A DNA stretch of 11,843 nt from Muribaculaceae bacterium (GTDB lineage: Bacteria; Bacteroidota; Bacteroidia; Bacteroidales; Muribaculaceae), in NCBI GenBank assembly GCA_009775125.1, contig VSPD01000066.1:1-11843 (forward strand), written 5' to 3'. A model generated the notes under the pieces. It was not told where the DNA came from and did not search any database. It saw only the letters and a program-made list of their open reading frames with translations. Shown piece after piece: positions 1 through 5,637 of this stretch. The first letter of the stretch is position 1. The number at the start of each line of letters is the position of its first letter. A program made the position numbers and the translations under genes.

Positions 1-76
1 GTCGTTCTTCAAAGTTATGGTGTCTATACATAATGCACCCCAAAAGTTTTGTGTCTAACTTTTGGGGTGCGGTTCA
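1..76. mobile_element. Probable terminal end of an IS3-family insertion sequence, cut by the window edge
   Basis: A perfect 14-bp inverted repeat (35-48 with 57-70, 8-nt loop) is followed by GGTTCA ending at 76. Read on the minus strand from 76 inward, the sequence begins TGAACCGCACCCCAAAAGTT, which resembles the terminal repeats of IS3/IS150-group elements: these start with TG and carry a CCCAAAAGTTAGAC-like core. The transposase gene would lie to the left of base 1. Short open frames at 1-33 and 2-58 might hold its last codons, but I cannot recognise them. The hairpin could also stop transcription. The assignment rests on the terminus only; the other end and the target duplication are outside the window. 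Confidence 0.45.
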
Positions 77-200
77 GAACAGGAGCGACAGGGATTTTTT
101 TTACGTTAATTATCATTAATTAATCATTAATTATTGATAACCAAAATTAACGGCTCATTCACGGCCATTAACGTAAAATATCCGCCTGTGCTCCTGTTCT
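77..200 (-). repeat. Intergenic repeat, GAACAGGAG family, inverted copy
   Basis: On the minus strand this reads GAACAGGAG (191-199), then TTTTACGTTAATGGCCG, an AATGAGCCGT word, a run of AATTAATGATTAATTAATGA and AATTAACGT. The same order of words occurs on the plus strand at 1525-1632 and 3039-3127. A second GAACAGGAG at 77-85 faces the first, so the copy is bounded by inverted ends. It fills the space between the IS end and the peptidase gene. I see no TAnnTTTG promoter here, so how the peptidase gene is transcribed is unclear. Confidence 0.75.
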
Positions 201-219
201 CCTGTTAAATAAATATACC

Positions 220-1440
220 ATGGAGTTTACTCTCGACAATGGATTGCGCGTGGTGCACATGTACGATGGCGACACCGCCACCGTGGTGCTCACCGTGCTC
301 TACGACACAGGCGCCCGCGACGAAGACCCCGCGCAAACGGGCATGGCTCATCTTTTCGAGCATCTCATGTTTGGCGGAAGCGCCAACGTGCCCGATTTCG
401 ACCGCACGCTCGACGCCGCCGGAGGGTCGAACAACGCCTTTACCGGCTCCGACTTCACCGTGTTCTACGACGTGGTGCCGGCCGTCAACGCCGAGACGGC
501 CTTCTACGCCGAAAGCGACCGTATGCTCGCCCTGGCGTTCAGCGACCGCGCCCTCGAAGTGCAACGCTCGGTAGTGATAGAAGAATTTAAAGAGACATGC
601 CTCAACCGCCCCTATGGCGGCGTGTCTCACGCCCTGCGCCCGCTGCTCTACCCGAGTCACCCCTACCGTTGGCCGGTGATAGGCATATGCCCCGAGCATA
701 TCGCCGCAGTGGAGCAAGACGACGTGCGCCGCTGGTTCTATGCCCACTATGCCCCCAACAACGCCGTGCTCTCCATCGTGGGAAATATCACCGAAGAGCG
801 TGCGCGCGCCCTCGCCGAGAAATACTTCGGCACCATCCCCGCCCGCGACATAGCACCCCGCCGTCTTGTCGACGACCCTTGGCCCACCGTAGCCAAATGC
901 GTCACCATCCACGACAATGTGCCGCAGACACTCATAGCCATGGCCTTCCGCATGGACCCTTACGGCACCCGCGGCTACTATGCCGCCGACGCCATCACCG
1001 ACATACTCTCGGCTGGCCGCAGCTCGCGTCTTTTCCAACGTCTTGTCATGGGTTCGGGGCTGTTCACCGCCGCCGATGCCTCGATATCGGGAAGCGAACA
1101 TTCGGGCTATCTGATACTCACAGGCCGCGTCACCTCCGAAGCCGACGCCGACATCGACCGCGCACGTGCCATGCTCCTGGAGCAGGCTCAGATGCTCGCC
1201 GGAACCGACCCCGTAACGGATTACGAACTCGAACGCACCAAAAACCGCTTCGAGGCCACCACCCGATACGAAAACATGAACCTCACCGCCCTTGGCGCCA
1301 ACCTCGCCAAAGCCGTCTACCACGGCGAGACCCTCGACACACCCATCTATCGCTCGCTCACCGCCGCCGACATCGCCGCCGAGGCTCGTCGCATCTTCAT
1401 CGACCACGCCCCCGCCACCGTGCTCTGCCGCCCGAGATAA
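220..1440 (+). CDS. M16 family zinc metallopeptidase (M16B, single-unit)
   Basis: A 406-residue zinc peptidase of the insulinase/pitrilysin/mitochondrial-processing-peptidase clan. The inverted zinc motif HxxEH is intact at residues 44-48 (HLFEH), and the third ligand is expected in the VVIEEFKE segment (Glu 121/122), about 75 residues on as in the family. The N-terminal M16 domain covers about 1-150 and the M16_C domain about 165-340, including the YAPNNAVLSIVGN stretch typical of the domain junction. Length matches a one-unit M16B protein. There is no signal peptide, so it is probably cytoplasmic and degrades peptides; the substrate cannot be told. M16B proteins often work with a second, catalytically inactive partner encoded next door; none is adjacent here. 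The ATG at 220 has no Shine-Dalgarno sequence, as is normal in Bacteroidetes. It is the only gene in the window that is both complete and on the plus strand. Confidence 0.93.
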   Translation: MEFTLDNGLRVVHMYDGDTATVVLTVLYDTGARDEDPAQTGMAHLFEHLMFGGSANVPDFDRTLDAAGGSNNAFTGSDFTVFYDVVPAVNAETAFYAESDRMLALAFSDRALEVQRSVVIEEFKETCLNRPYGGVSHALRPLLYPSHPYRWPVIGICPEHIAAVEQDDVRRWFYAHYAPNNAVLSIVGNITEERARALAEKYFGTIPARDIAPRRLVDDPWPTVAKCVTIHDNVPQTLIAMAFRMDPYGTRGYYAADAITDILSAGRSSRLFQRLVMGSGLFTAADASISGSEHSGYLILTGRVTSEADADIDRARAMLLEQAQMLAGTDPVTDYELERTKNRFEATTRYENMNLTALGANLAKAVYHGETLDTPIYRSLTAADIAAEARRIFIDHAPATVLCRPR

Positions 1441-1441
1441 G

Positions 1442-1471
1442 CGTTACAAACGTTACAAAAAACGTTACAAA
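1442..1471. repeat. Three copies of CGTTACAAA just after the peptidase stop
   Basis: CGTTACAAA occurs at 1442-1450, 1451-1459 and 1463-1471, starting one base after the peptidase stop codon. It does not form a hairpin. An 8-bp inverted repeat follows (TCCGGCTT 1503-1510 with AAGCCGGA 1526-1533, 15-nt loop). It may fold in the peptidase mRNA tail, but no T-run follows directly, so I do not call it a terminator. Confidence 0.6.
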
Positions 1472-1524
1472 GTTAATTATTCCTCTGCATTTTTCACATG
1501 CCTCCGGCTTGCGCATTATGCCTT

Positions 1525-1632
1525 AAAGCCGGAAGAACAGGAGGCGCAAGTTAGTTTTTACGTTAATGGCCGCCAATGAGCCGTAAATTTAATTAATCAA
1601 CAATTAATGATTAATTAATGATAATTAACGTG
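1525..1632 (+). repeat. Intergenic repeat, GAACAGGAG family, direct copy 1
   Basis: From AAAGCCGGAAGAACAGGAGG (1525) through TTTTTACGTTAATGGCCGCC and the AATTAATCAACAATTAATGA run to AATTAACGT. It matches 3039-3127 over about 90 nt with one 4-nt gap and three substitutions, and the reverse complement of 98-200 over most of its length. There are no coding features. The remaining spacer to 1660 is plain A+T-rich sequence. Confidence 0.8.
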
Positions 1633-1662
1633 TATCTGATTAAAAAGTTAATGTAATCACGG

Positions 1663-1757
1663 TGTAGGGACGCACGGCTCGTGCGTCCGCGTAAGTACCA
1701 TTGACATAATAAATTAATATTGTTTTGCAACGGACGCACGAGCCGTGCGTCCCTACA
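1663..1757. repeat. 95-bp palindromic element with 27-bp perfect inverted ends (GGACGCACG family)
   Basis: The 27-nt arms at 1663-1689 and 1731-1757 are perfect reverse complements, separated by 41 nt of A+T-rich spacer. Each arm also contains its own palindrome, GGACGCACG facing CGTGCGTCC, so the element can fold as one long hairpin or two short ones. Related sequence is found at 3466-3487, 3798-3815 and 3859-3884. It has the look of a MITE-like or REP-like element, with no coding capacity. Confidence 0.85.
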
Positions 1758-1791
1758 CAGAGGGGGAGATTCGAGCTTGGCGTCTGCATGG

Positions 1792-1830
1792 AAAAAAGGC
1801 TTTAACGCACTGCGAAAGTCCGTTAAAGCC
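1792..1830 (-). terminator. Rho-independent terminator of the small secreted-protein cassette
   Basis: On the minus strand the 10-bp stem GGCTTTAACG/CGTTAAAGCC (1821-1830 with 1798-1807) is followed by six T. It lies 37 nt beyond the stop codon at 1867 and ends the transcript of the two minus-strand genes. Confidence 0.85.
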
Positions 1831-1866
1831 CCCTATGCGGAAAAGGCAAGGCCTTATTTTTTAGCG

Positions 1867-2259
1867 TTATTTCTCAAAATAATTACACATATCATCATAG
1901 GCATCTCCTGCGATGGATGTTGCCACGGCACTTATGGCCGCGCCTGTTGCGGTACCTCCGGGTCCGGCAGTTGATGCAGCTCCTGTGATGAGCGTGGCAA
2001 TTGCAGTTTTTAATGCAAGTTTGGTCAGATTTTTTGTGTACTTATTTCCACATGCAAGATTGTACAAGGTTTCTCCGGCAGAGTTGCGATGTGTTGTGGC
2101 AGTAATGACAATACAGGTGTTATTGTTATTATCTACTACCTCAACTCTGTTTCCGGATAGATATGCAGTTACTTCGCCATTTTTGTATGACTTTGTTTCG
2201 GCAAATGCAGATGATACCACACCGAGTATCATTATGAATAGAGCGAGGAACTTTTTCAT
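1867..2259 (-). CDS. Small secreted Gly/Ala-rich protein, unknown function
   Basis: 130 residues. Residues 1-20 form a classical signal peptide (MKK, hydrophobic core, SSAFA then ETK), so the product is exported. The mature part begins with an alternating polar/hydrophobic stretch (about 22-75: SYKNGEVTAYL, VEVVDNNNNTCIVITATT) likely to form beta strands. It ends with a small-residue helix-prone stretch (about 80-122: TAIATLITGAASTAGPGGTA, GAAISAVATSIAG) resembling glycine-zipper segments of membrane-active proteins. Three cysteines remain after cleavage (in NTCIV, LACGN and DDMCNY). I do not recognise the family. It is the second gene of a cassette, 26 nt after the cysteine-repeat gene, and has its own terminator downstream. 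A bacteriocin-like, adhesive or envelope role is possible but not shown. Confidence 0.75.
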   Translation of the reverse strand: MKKFLALFIMILGVVSSAFAETKSYKNGEVTAYLSGNRVEVVDNNNNTCIVITATTHRNSAGETLYNLACGNKYTKNLTKLALKTAIATLITGAASTAGPGGTATGAAISAVATSIAGDAYDDMCNYFEK

Positions 2260-2285
2260 ATGAATTAGTCTTTTCGACTATTTAT

Positions 2286-2651
2286 TTAATTTGTTCCTCT
2301 TCCGCCACATTTAAGGCATTCTTTACGTACACTGCCGGTGCCATTGCAGTAGGCACACTCCTCGTCGACATAGACTTGTCCGGCACCGTCACATGTTGGA
2401 CATTTTACCTTCTGGCCCTGGCTATTGGTGATATAGCCTTCACCCCAGCATTTTTGGCAAGTGTGAAAGTGTTGCACCCGACCTCTTTTGCAATAAGGAC
2501 ATGCCTTTGTCATGGTTGGTTCATAACCGGTTCCACCACATCTTTGACATGTGGTTTGTTCGCTCTTTGAATCTGCTACGTGCGCACTTACTTCGAGTGA
2601 AATTGCGCACACAATAGATATGACAAGAGCGACGAAAAATAATTTTTTCAT
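2286..2651 (-). CDS. Secreted cysteine-repeat protein resembling the DnaJ zinc-finger domain
   Basis: 121 residues from the ATG at 2651 (MKKLFFVALV...). An in-frame TTG two codons upstream is possible but less likely. A signal peptide covers about 1-23 (ending SLEVSA). The rest is almost entirely CxxC repeats in the order CQRCGGTG, CPYCKRG, CQKCWGEG, CPTCDGAG, CAYCNGTG, CLKCGGRG. This is six CxxC units, most followed by the GxG of the DnaJ central zinc-binding domain. No J domain is present, so it is not a DnaJ co-chaperone. Cells keep the DnaJ domain in the cytoplasm, yet this copy carries an export signal; in the periplasm it could bind metal or form disulfides. It is the first gene of a two-gene cassette and begins about 45 nt beyond the terminator hairpin of the putative ncRNA, with no promoter of its own that I can see. 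Confidence 0.85.
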   Translation of the reverse strand: MKKLFFVALVISIVCAISLEVSAHVADSKSEQTTCQRCGGTGYEPTMTKACPYCKRGRVQHFHTCQKCWGEGYITNSQGQKVKCPTCDGAGQVYVDEECAYCNGTGSVRKECLKCGGRGTN

Positions 2652-2695
2652 ACGCAATGCGTTTTGTTTGGTCTTACAGCCCTTTCGACCGTTAT

Positions 2696-2916
2696 AAAAA
2701 GAAAGAGGCGTGGGCTGTTATGCCACGCCTTAGTGAACAGGTGGTAGGAGTACCTAAATAGACAGATGTGGAAATAACAGCTCCACGCCATATGACGTGG
2801 AGACAGCTATGACCTTCTCTTGTCTATTGTGAAATAAGTTTCCTACGCTTTGTTCACTCAAGCAGAAGACATAACGCCTCTTGTTTTCAATACGTTGAAT
2901 TGGACTCGTCCAATTT
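2696..2916 (-). ncRNA. Candidate structured noncoding RNA (6S-like rod) or leader RNA
   Basis: A strong promoter, a foldable 220-nt stretch and a terminator in a row on the minus strand, with no convincing protein. In transcript order: hairpin ATTGGA-CGAG-TCCAAT (2914-2899); GAGGCG then TTATG (2880-2870), able to pair with CATAA and CGCCTC in the terminator region; AGTGAACA with TGTTCACT and GTAGGA with TCCTAC, separated by a symmetric 4x4 internal loop; an asymmetric internal loop of 12 and 7 nt; AATAGACA with TGTCTATT; and an apical hairpin CTCCACG/CGTGGAG. The long rod with a large internal loop and a length near 200 nt recall 6S RNA, the RNA-polymerase-binding regulator. Another reading is a cis-acting leader of the downstream secreted-protein cassette. 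That the segment is a transcribed RNA is fairly sure; its family is a guess. Confidence 0.65.
2698..2730 (-). terminator. Terminator hairpin at the 3' end of the putative ncRNA
   Basis: On the minus strand AGGCGTGG (2730-2723) pairs with CCACGCCT (2713-2706) over a 9-nt loop and is followed by CTTTCTTTTT. The T-run is interrupted by C, so some read-through into the cysteine-repeat gene at 2651 is plausible. Confidence 0.75.
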
Positions 2917-2920
2917 TTTG

Positions 2921-2952
2921 CAAAATTATGAATAATTCCTTGCTCGGGCAAA
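2921..2952 (-). promoter_or_regulatory. Bacteroidetes-type promoter of the putative ncRNA
   Basis: On the minus strand TTTG (2952-2949), 20 nt, then TAATTTTG (2928-2921). This fits the TTTG / TAnnTTTG consensus of the Bacteroidetes primary sigma factor exactly, spacing included. The predicted start is near 2916. Confidence 0.75.
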
Positions 2953-3038
2953 TTTTTCAAATATGTTTTACAGCATAAAATTATTAAAAGAGGCAGCTTT
3001 CTTATCGTTGCGGGATATGGGCGGTATTGAACACAATG

Positions 3039-3127
3039 AAAGCCGGAAGAACAGGAGGCACAAGTTTTTACGTTAATGGCCGCCAATGAGCCGTAATTTT
3101 AATTAATCAACAATTAATAATTAATTT
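3039..3127 (+). repeat. Intergenic repeat, GAACAGGAG family, direct copy 2
   Basis: Begins AAAGCCGGAAGAACAGGAGG and continues through TTTTTACGTTAATGGCCGCC, AATGAGCCGT and the AATTAATCAACAATTAATAA run. It is nearly identical to 1525-1613. It ends right at the -33 box of the next promoter (3129), so the repeat abuts a regulatory region. The stretch from 2953 to 3038, upstream of the ncRNA promoter, holds no feature I can name. Confidence 0.8.
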
Positions 3128-3128
3128 A

Positions 3129-3159
3129 TTTGTCGTATCCATAAATTTGAGTAACTTTG
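3129..3159 (+). promoter_or_regulatory. Promoter of the decayed ATPase gene
   Basis: TTTG (3129-3132), 19 nt, TAACTTTG (3152-3159): a full match to the Bacteroidetes consensus. The start codon of the gene remnant follows 48 nt later, so the promoter has outlived its gene. Confidence 0.7.
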
Positions 3160-3207
3160 CACACTTTCCAAAATCAAAATATTTTTAAGTTTGGGAAATA
3201 GACCTGC

Positions 3208-3397
3208 ATGAAACTTATAAACAGACCCCAATATCTCAGCCAGCTACAGGGTGTAATGAACACTCAAAAGGGAGGTAGATCCATTACTGAGAATCCGCGA
3301 TGCTTATCCTAAGATGCTCTTGGCGAGGACTCGTAATGACGAAACCGATTATGAGGGAATACGCATAATTGACATTCCTCAATGGCTCTGTCAATAG
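3208..3397 (+). pseudogene. Remnant of an AAA-type ATPase with DUF4143 domain, internally deleted
   Basis: The ATG at 3208 opens MKLINRPQYLSQLQGVMNTQ (to 3267), which matches the usual first residues of the Bacteroidales P-loop ATPases that carry a DUF4143 domain; in intact members the Walker A segment comes soon after. Here it is missing. After the junction, in another frame, 3281-3397 reads PLLRIRDAYPKMLLARTRND, then ETDYEGIRIIDIPQWLCQ and a stop, which is the usual C-terminal tail of the same family. Family members are about 400 residues; about 300 or more residues between the two ends are lost. In the frame of the ATG, translation stops after about 34 codons. The remaining spacer, 3398-3465, is featureless. 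Family assignment is from memory of the conserved ends and should be checked by search. Confidence 0.7.
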
Positions 3398-3465
3398 CTA
3401 AGTTTATCGTATCACAAGAAAGAGCCGATAAATGGCACTGAATAGTTGATTTTATGCCGAGATTG

Positions 3466-3817
3466 TAGGGACGCACGGTTCGTGCGATGCGGTTCAAATA
3501 AGGGTGTATCACAGAATCGCGTAGCGATTTCCGAGAGTAGCCGTGGGTGAGGGCGTGGCGAAGCCTCGACCGAACCCACGGAAAAAGATTGTCGGCAATC
3601 GCGGTATTGGAGCGGAGGCCGGCCGAAGCGTTCGACTATGCCAACCGTGATGCAGAACGCTCGACTTCGTTCCGCTCCAATACCAAAAATGAATCAAATC
3701 GCTTCACCGTGGGTTACGCTATCGCTCCACCCACGGCTATTGTCTTGAAGCGCATACGCGCTTCTCCTCCATAGTGATGGCTTATTTGAACCGCATTGCA
3801 CGGCTCGTGCGTCCGTA
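3466..3817. repeat. About 350-bp composite palindromic element with GGACGCACG ends
   Basis: The outer arms 3467-3502 and 3781-3816 are imperfect reverse complements of about 35 nt; the inner 22 nt (ending GGTTCAAATAAG on the left) differ at one base. Between them lies a chain of hairpins: AATCGC/GCGATT (3515-3529), CCGTGGGT/ACCCACGG (3541-3581), a 14-bp stem (3603-3616 with 3671-3684) enclosing GCGTTC/GAACGC, a second CCGTGGGT/ACCCACGG (3707-3736) and AAGCGC/GCGCTT (3748-3763). An open frame at 3547-3774 exists only because the stems lack stops; I do not think it is a gene. It is MITE-like in form. Confidence 0.8.
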
Positions 3818-3884
3818 GATTAGCAATTGATTATCAATTAATTACCAATATAGTTTCCCGGACGCACGGGCCGTGCGTCCCTAC
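3798..3884. repeat. Second GGACGCACG-family element, sharing its left half with the larger one
   Basis: A palindrome at 3798-3815 and another at 3859-3884 flank 43 nt of A+T-rich spacer, the same plan as 1663-1757 (41-nt spacer). The left palindrome is also the right end of the 3466-3817 element, so the large element seems to have been inserted into, or grown from, one arm. The remaining spacer to 3993 carries a partial copy of the TTAATTAATGATAATT motif (about 3912-3939) and nothing else I can see. Confidence 0.7.
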
Positions 3885-3993
3885 TGTTTGGTATTTTAGT
3901 ACACCCTCTAATATTAATTAATGATAATTGACGTGAAAATTCTTGGGCCTTCTGATCTACTGTCTGAATAATTTAATCTTCGGTCTTAATGTT

Positions 3994-5340
3994 TTAGAAT
4001 GAGAATTGGAAGAGGAGGTTGACGCGGTTGGCAGAGGCGGACTCGCCGTTGTAGTTGCAGCGGCGGCCGATGAGGTATTCGGCGCCTACCTGCAAGCGGG
4101 CCGACATGTTCCAGAAGATATTCGCCACGCCGTAGAGGCCGTATTTGTATTGGTCGCCGGCGATGCCGTGGCGAGCCATAAGGCGCGATTCGCTCACCGA
4201 CACTGACCCGAACACTGCGTCGGTGAAATTGTAGCGCACGCCCGCGGTGGCGCCCCAGAACCAGGGAGCATACATCCGGCCGTCGCGCCCGGGGTCGGGC
4301 AGCAGGTCGAGGGGCGAGAGCATCATGTCGTTGACGTAGCTTTCTGCTCCTTTTCCGGCCAGGGCCGAGGCGAAGAGCGTAACGCCGTAGGATAGCGGAG
4401 CCACCGACGACAGCTGTGCCGACCAGCCTGCGGCAGAGCGGTTGCGCGCGGCGGTGAGGTCGCGGTAGGGCATCACCCGGAGCAATCCCGACAGGCGCAG
4501 GTGGCCGCCGGCGCGTCCGAAATTCCACTGGCCGTAGGCCACGATGTCGGGGAACCAGTCGGCGAGCGTCTTTGTCGACACTCCGTCGGCCGCTACGGCG
4601 CTTTTGGGAAATTCAACCGACGCGCCCAAGGTCCAGCGTTGGCGTATGTCGTGACGCCAGGCCACGAGCACCGAAGTGTTGTTGACTTGTCCGCAAGGCC
4701 CCTGCGCGTCGATTACGGGAGGGTCGGCGGCGAGGTCCATAAACGACGACGATGCATAGCCGATGGTCCAGTCGTTGATCGTGACATATGATTTCTTGAT
4801 TTTGAAGCCTGTGCCGTCGCCGCCGTCGAAGTTGCCTTGGATAAAAGCCGAGAAATTGCCCAGGGCCTTATTGGTGCCGATGATGCGGAAAAAGAGAGCC
4901 GTTCCGGCCGGAGTGGCGGCCAGACGTCGCCGGCGGGCGTCGTCGGCAGGCACGGGTATGGAGTAGGGGATGAAGCCGTTGTAGGGCATGGCTCCGCCAA
5001 AGTCGTACCATCCGCGCATCCTCACGGCCCCGCCGATGCCCATTGCCAAGGTGGCGTCGCGGCTCATCATCAGGAAATAAGGGGCCTCGGGGTCTTGGAA
5101 GTGGTGATACTGGTCTATATAGAACCGCGCGATAAGATTTTGGATAGAATCCTGCGACACGGCTTTGGACTCGTCACCGCCGAACCAGGCTACCTTGCGT
5201 GAATTTTTCACCTTGTCGAGGTGAGCCTGCTCGGCATTCACGGGAGCCCGGTCCGCGATGGCCATCGAATCGGCCATACATTCTTCGCCCTTCATTATCA
5301 AGCCGCACAGCAGGGCGGCCAAGACGCATATGTGCTTCAT
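3994..5340 (-). CDS. DcaP-like outer-membrane porin
   Basis: 448 residues with an N-terminal export signal (about 1-23, MKHICVLAALLCGLIMKG...). It has many alternating amphipathic strands and ends LLFQFSF, the terminal-Phe signature read by the barrel assembly machinery. The FMDLAADPPVIDAQGPCGQV stretch (about residues 200-219), together with VRMRGWYDFGG near 106, is characteristic of the DcaP-like family of trimeric porins. In characterised members the barrel passes negatively charged small molecules; the substrate here is unknown. Residues about 24-60 form a polar region before the barrel, where DcaP proteins often have a periplasmic helix. It is a lone gene: upstream is a repeat block and downstream another. 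I find no clear TAnnTTTG box in front of it and no clear terminator behind. Confidence 0.8.
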   Translation of the reverse strand: MKHICVLAALLCGLIMKGEECMADSMAIADRAPVNAEQAHLDKVKNSRKVAWFGGDESKAVSQDSIQNLIARFYIDQYHHFQDPEAPYFLMMSRDATLAMGIGGAVRMRGWYDFGGAMPYNGFIPYSIPVPADDARRRRLAATPAGTALFFRIIGTNKALGNFSAFIQGNFDGGDGTGFKIKKSYVTINDWTIGYASSSFMDLAADPPVIDAQGPCGQVNNTSVLVAWRHDIRQRWTLGASVEFPKSAVAADGVSTKTLADWFPDIVAYGQWNFGRAGGHLRLSGLLRVMPYRDLTAARNRSAAGWSAQLSSVAPLSYGVTLFASALAGKGAESYVNDMMLSPLDLLPDPGRDGRMYAPWFWGATAGVRYNFTDAVFGSVSVSESRLMARHGIAGDQYKYGLYGVANIFWNMSARLQVGAEYLIGRRCNYNGESASANRVNLLFQFSF

Positions 5341-5412
5341 AAATAAAATAGTTGAAATTCACTTTTTATAACATTTGAAGCACAGTTTGGTTCAGGGCTT
5401 CGCACCCTTTTC

Positions 5413-5478
5413 GCCGCTGCGCGGAGCCGGAACTATCTTGGACTATGAATGGACCATCTCTGAACTATCTATTTTATT
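5413..5478 (+). repeat. Half element 'A' of the GAACTATC/GATGGTTC repeat, copy 1
   Basis: 66 nt beginning GCCGCTGCGCGGAGCCGG. It recurs at 5572-5637 with a single mismatch. It contains the words GAACTATC, GGACTATG, GGACCATC and GAACTATC in close succession. It lies about 70 nt upstream of the porin start. Confidence 0.85.
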
Positions 5479-5508
5479 ATATAAGACAGCTTTATTATAT
5501 AAGACAGC
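5473..5508. repeat. Tandem duplication of 18 bp
   Basis: TTTATTATATAAGACAGC occurs twice without a gap (5473-5490, 5491-5508). It overlaps the end of the A repeat and precedes the full element. A recent slippage product is the simplest reading. Confidence 0.85.
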
Positions 5509-5512
5509 AAAA

Positions 5513-5637
5513 TGATGGTTGTCTGATGGTTCGTTTATGGGTCTTGATGGTTCGAGGCCTGCGCAGCAATTGCCGCTGCGCGGAGCCGGAACTATCTTGA
5601 ACTATGAATGGACCATCTCTGAACTATCTATTTTATT
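5513..5637. repeat. Full inverted element 'B-A' of about 120 bp
   Basis: The left part (B, 5515-5581; GATGGTTC words) and the right part (A, 5572-5637; GAACTATC/GACCATC words) are diverged reverse complements, meeting at GCGCAGC-AATTGCC-GCTGCGC (5561-5581). The right end contains the stop codon of the GxxExxY gene (5633-5635), so the gene runs into the repeat. Confidence 0.8.

Noticed and set aside
205..1407. 400-codon open frame antisense to the M16 peptidase
   Set aside because: It is low-complexity (Gly/Val/His-rich), exactly opposite a well-conserved enzyme, and is a by-product of G+C-rich codon use.
1720..1974. 84-codon plus-strand frame
   Set aside because: It runs through a palindromic element and a terminator and into the 3' end of an opposite gene.
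2754..3086. 110-codon minus-strand frame
   Set aside because: It begins inside a repeat copy, crosses the promoter and the foldable RNA, and has no recognisable protein features; the RNA reading explains the segment better.
2658..3130. tRNA, tmRNA or RNase P RNA in the noncoding stretch
   Set aside because: I found no cloverleaf, no tag-peptide frame with tRNA-like ends, and no RNase P core motifs.
3547..3774. 75-codon frame within the large palindromic element
   Set aside because: Its sequence is dictated by the hairpin arms; no start context and no family.
3466..3884. CRISPR array
   Set aside because: The repeats are palindromic with unequal internal segments; there are no regularly spaced direct repeats and no cas genes.
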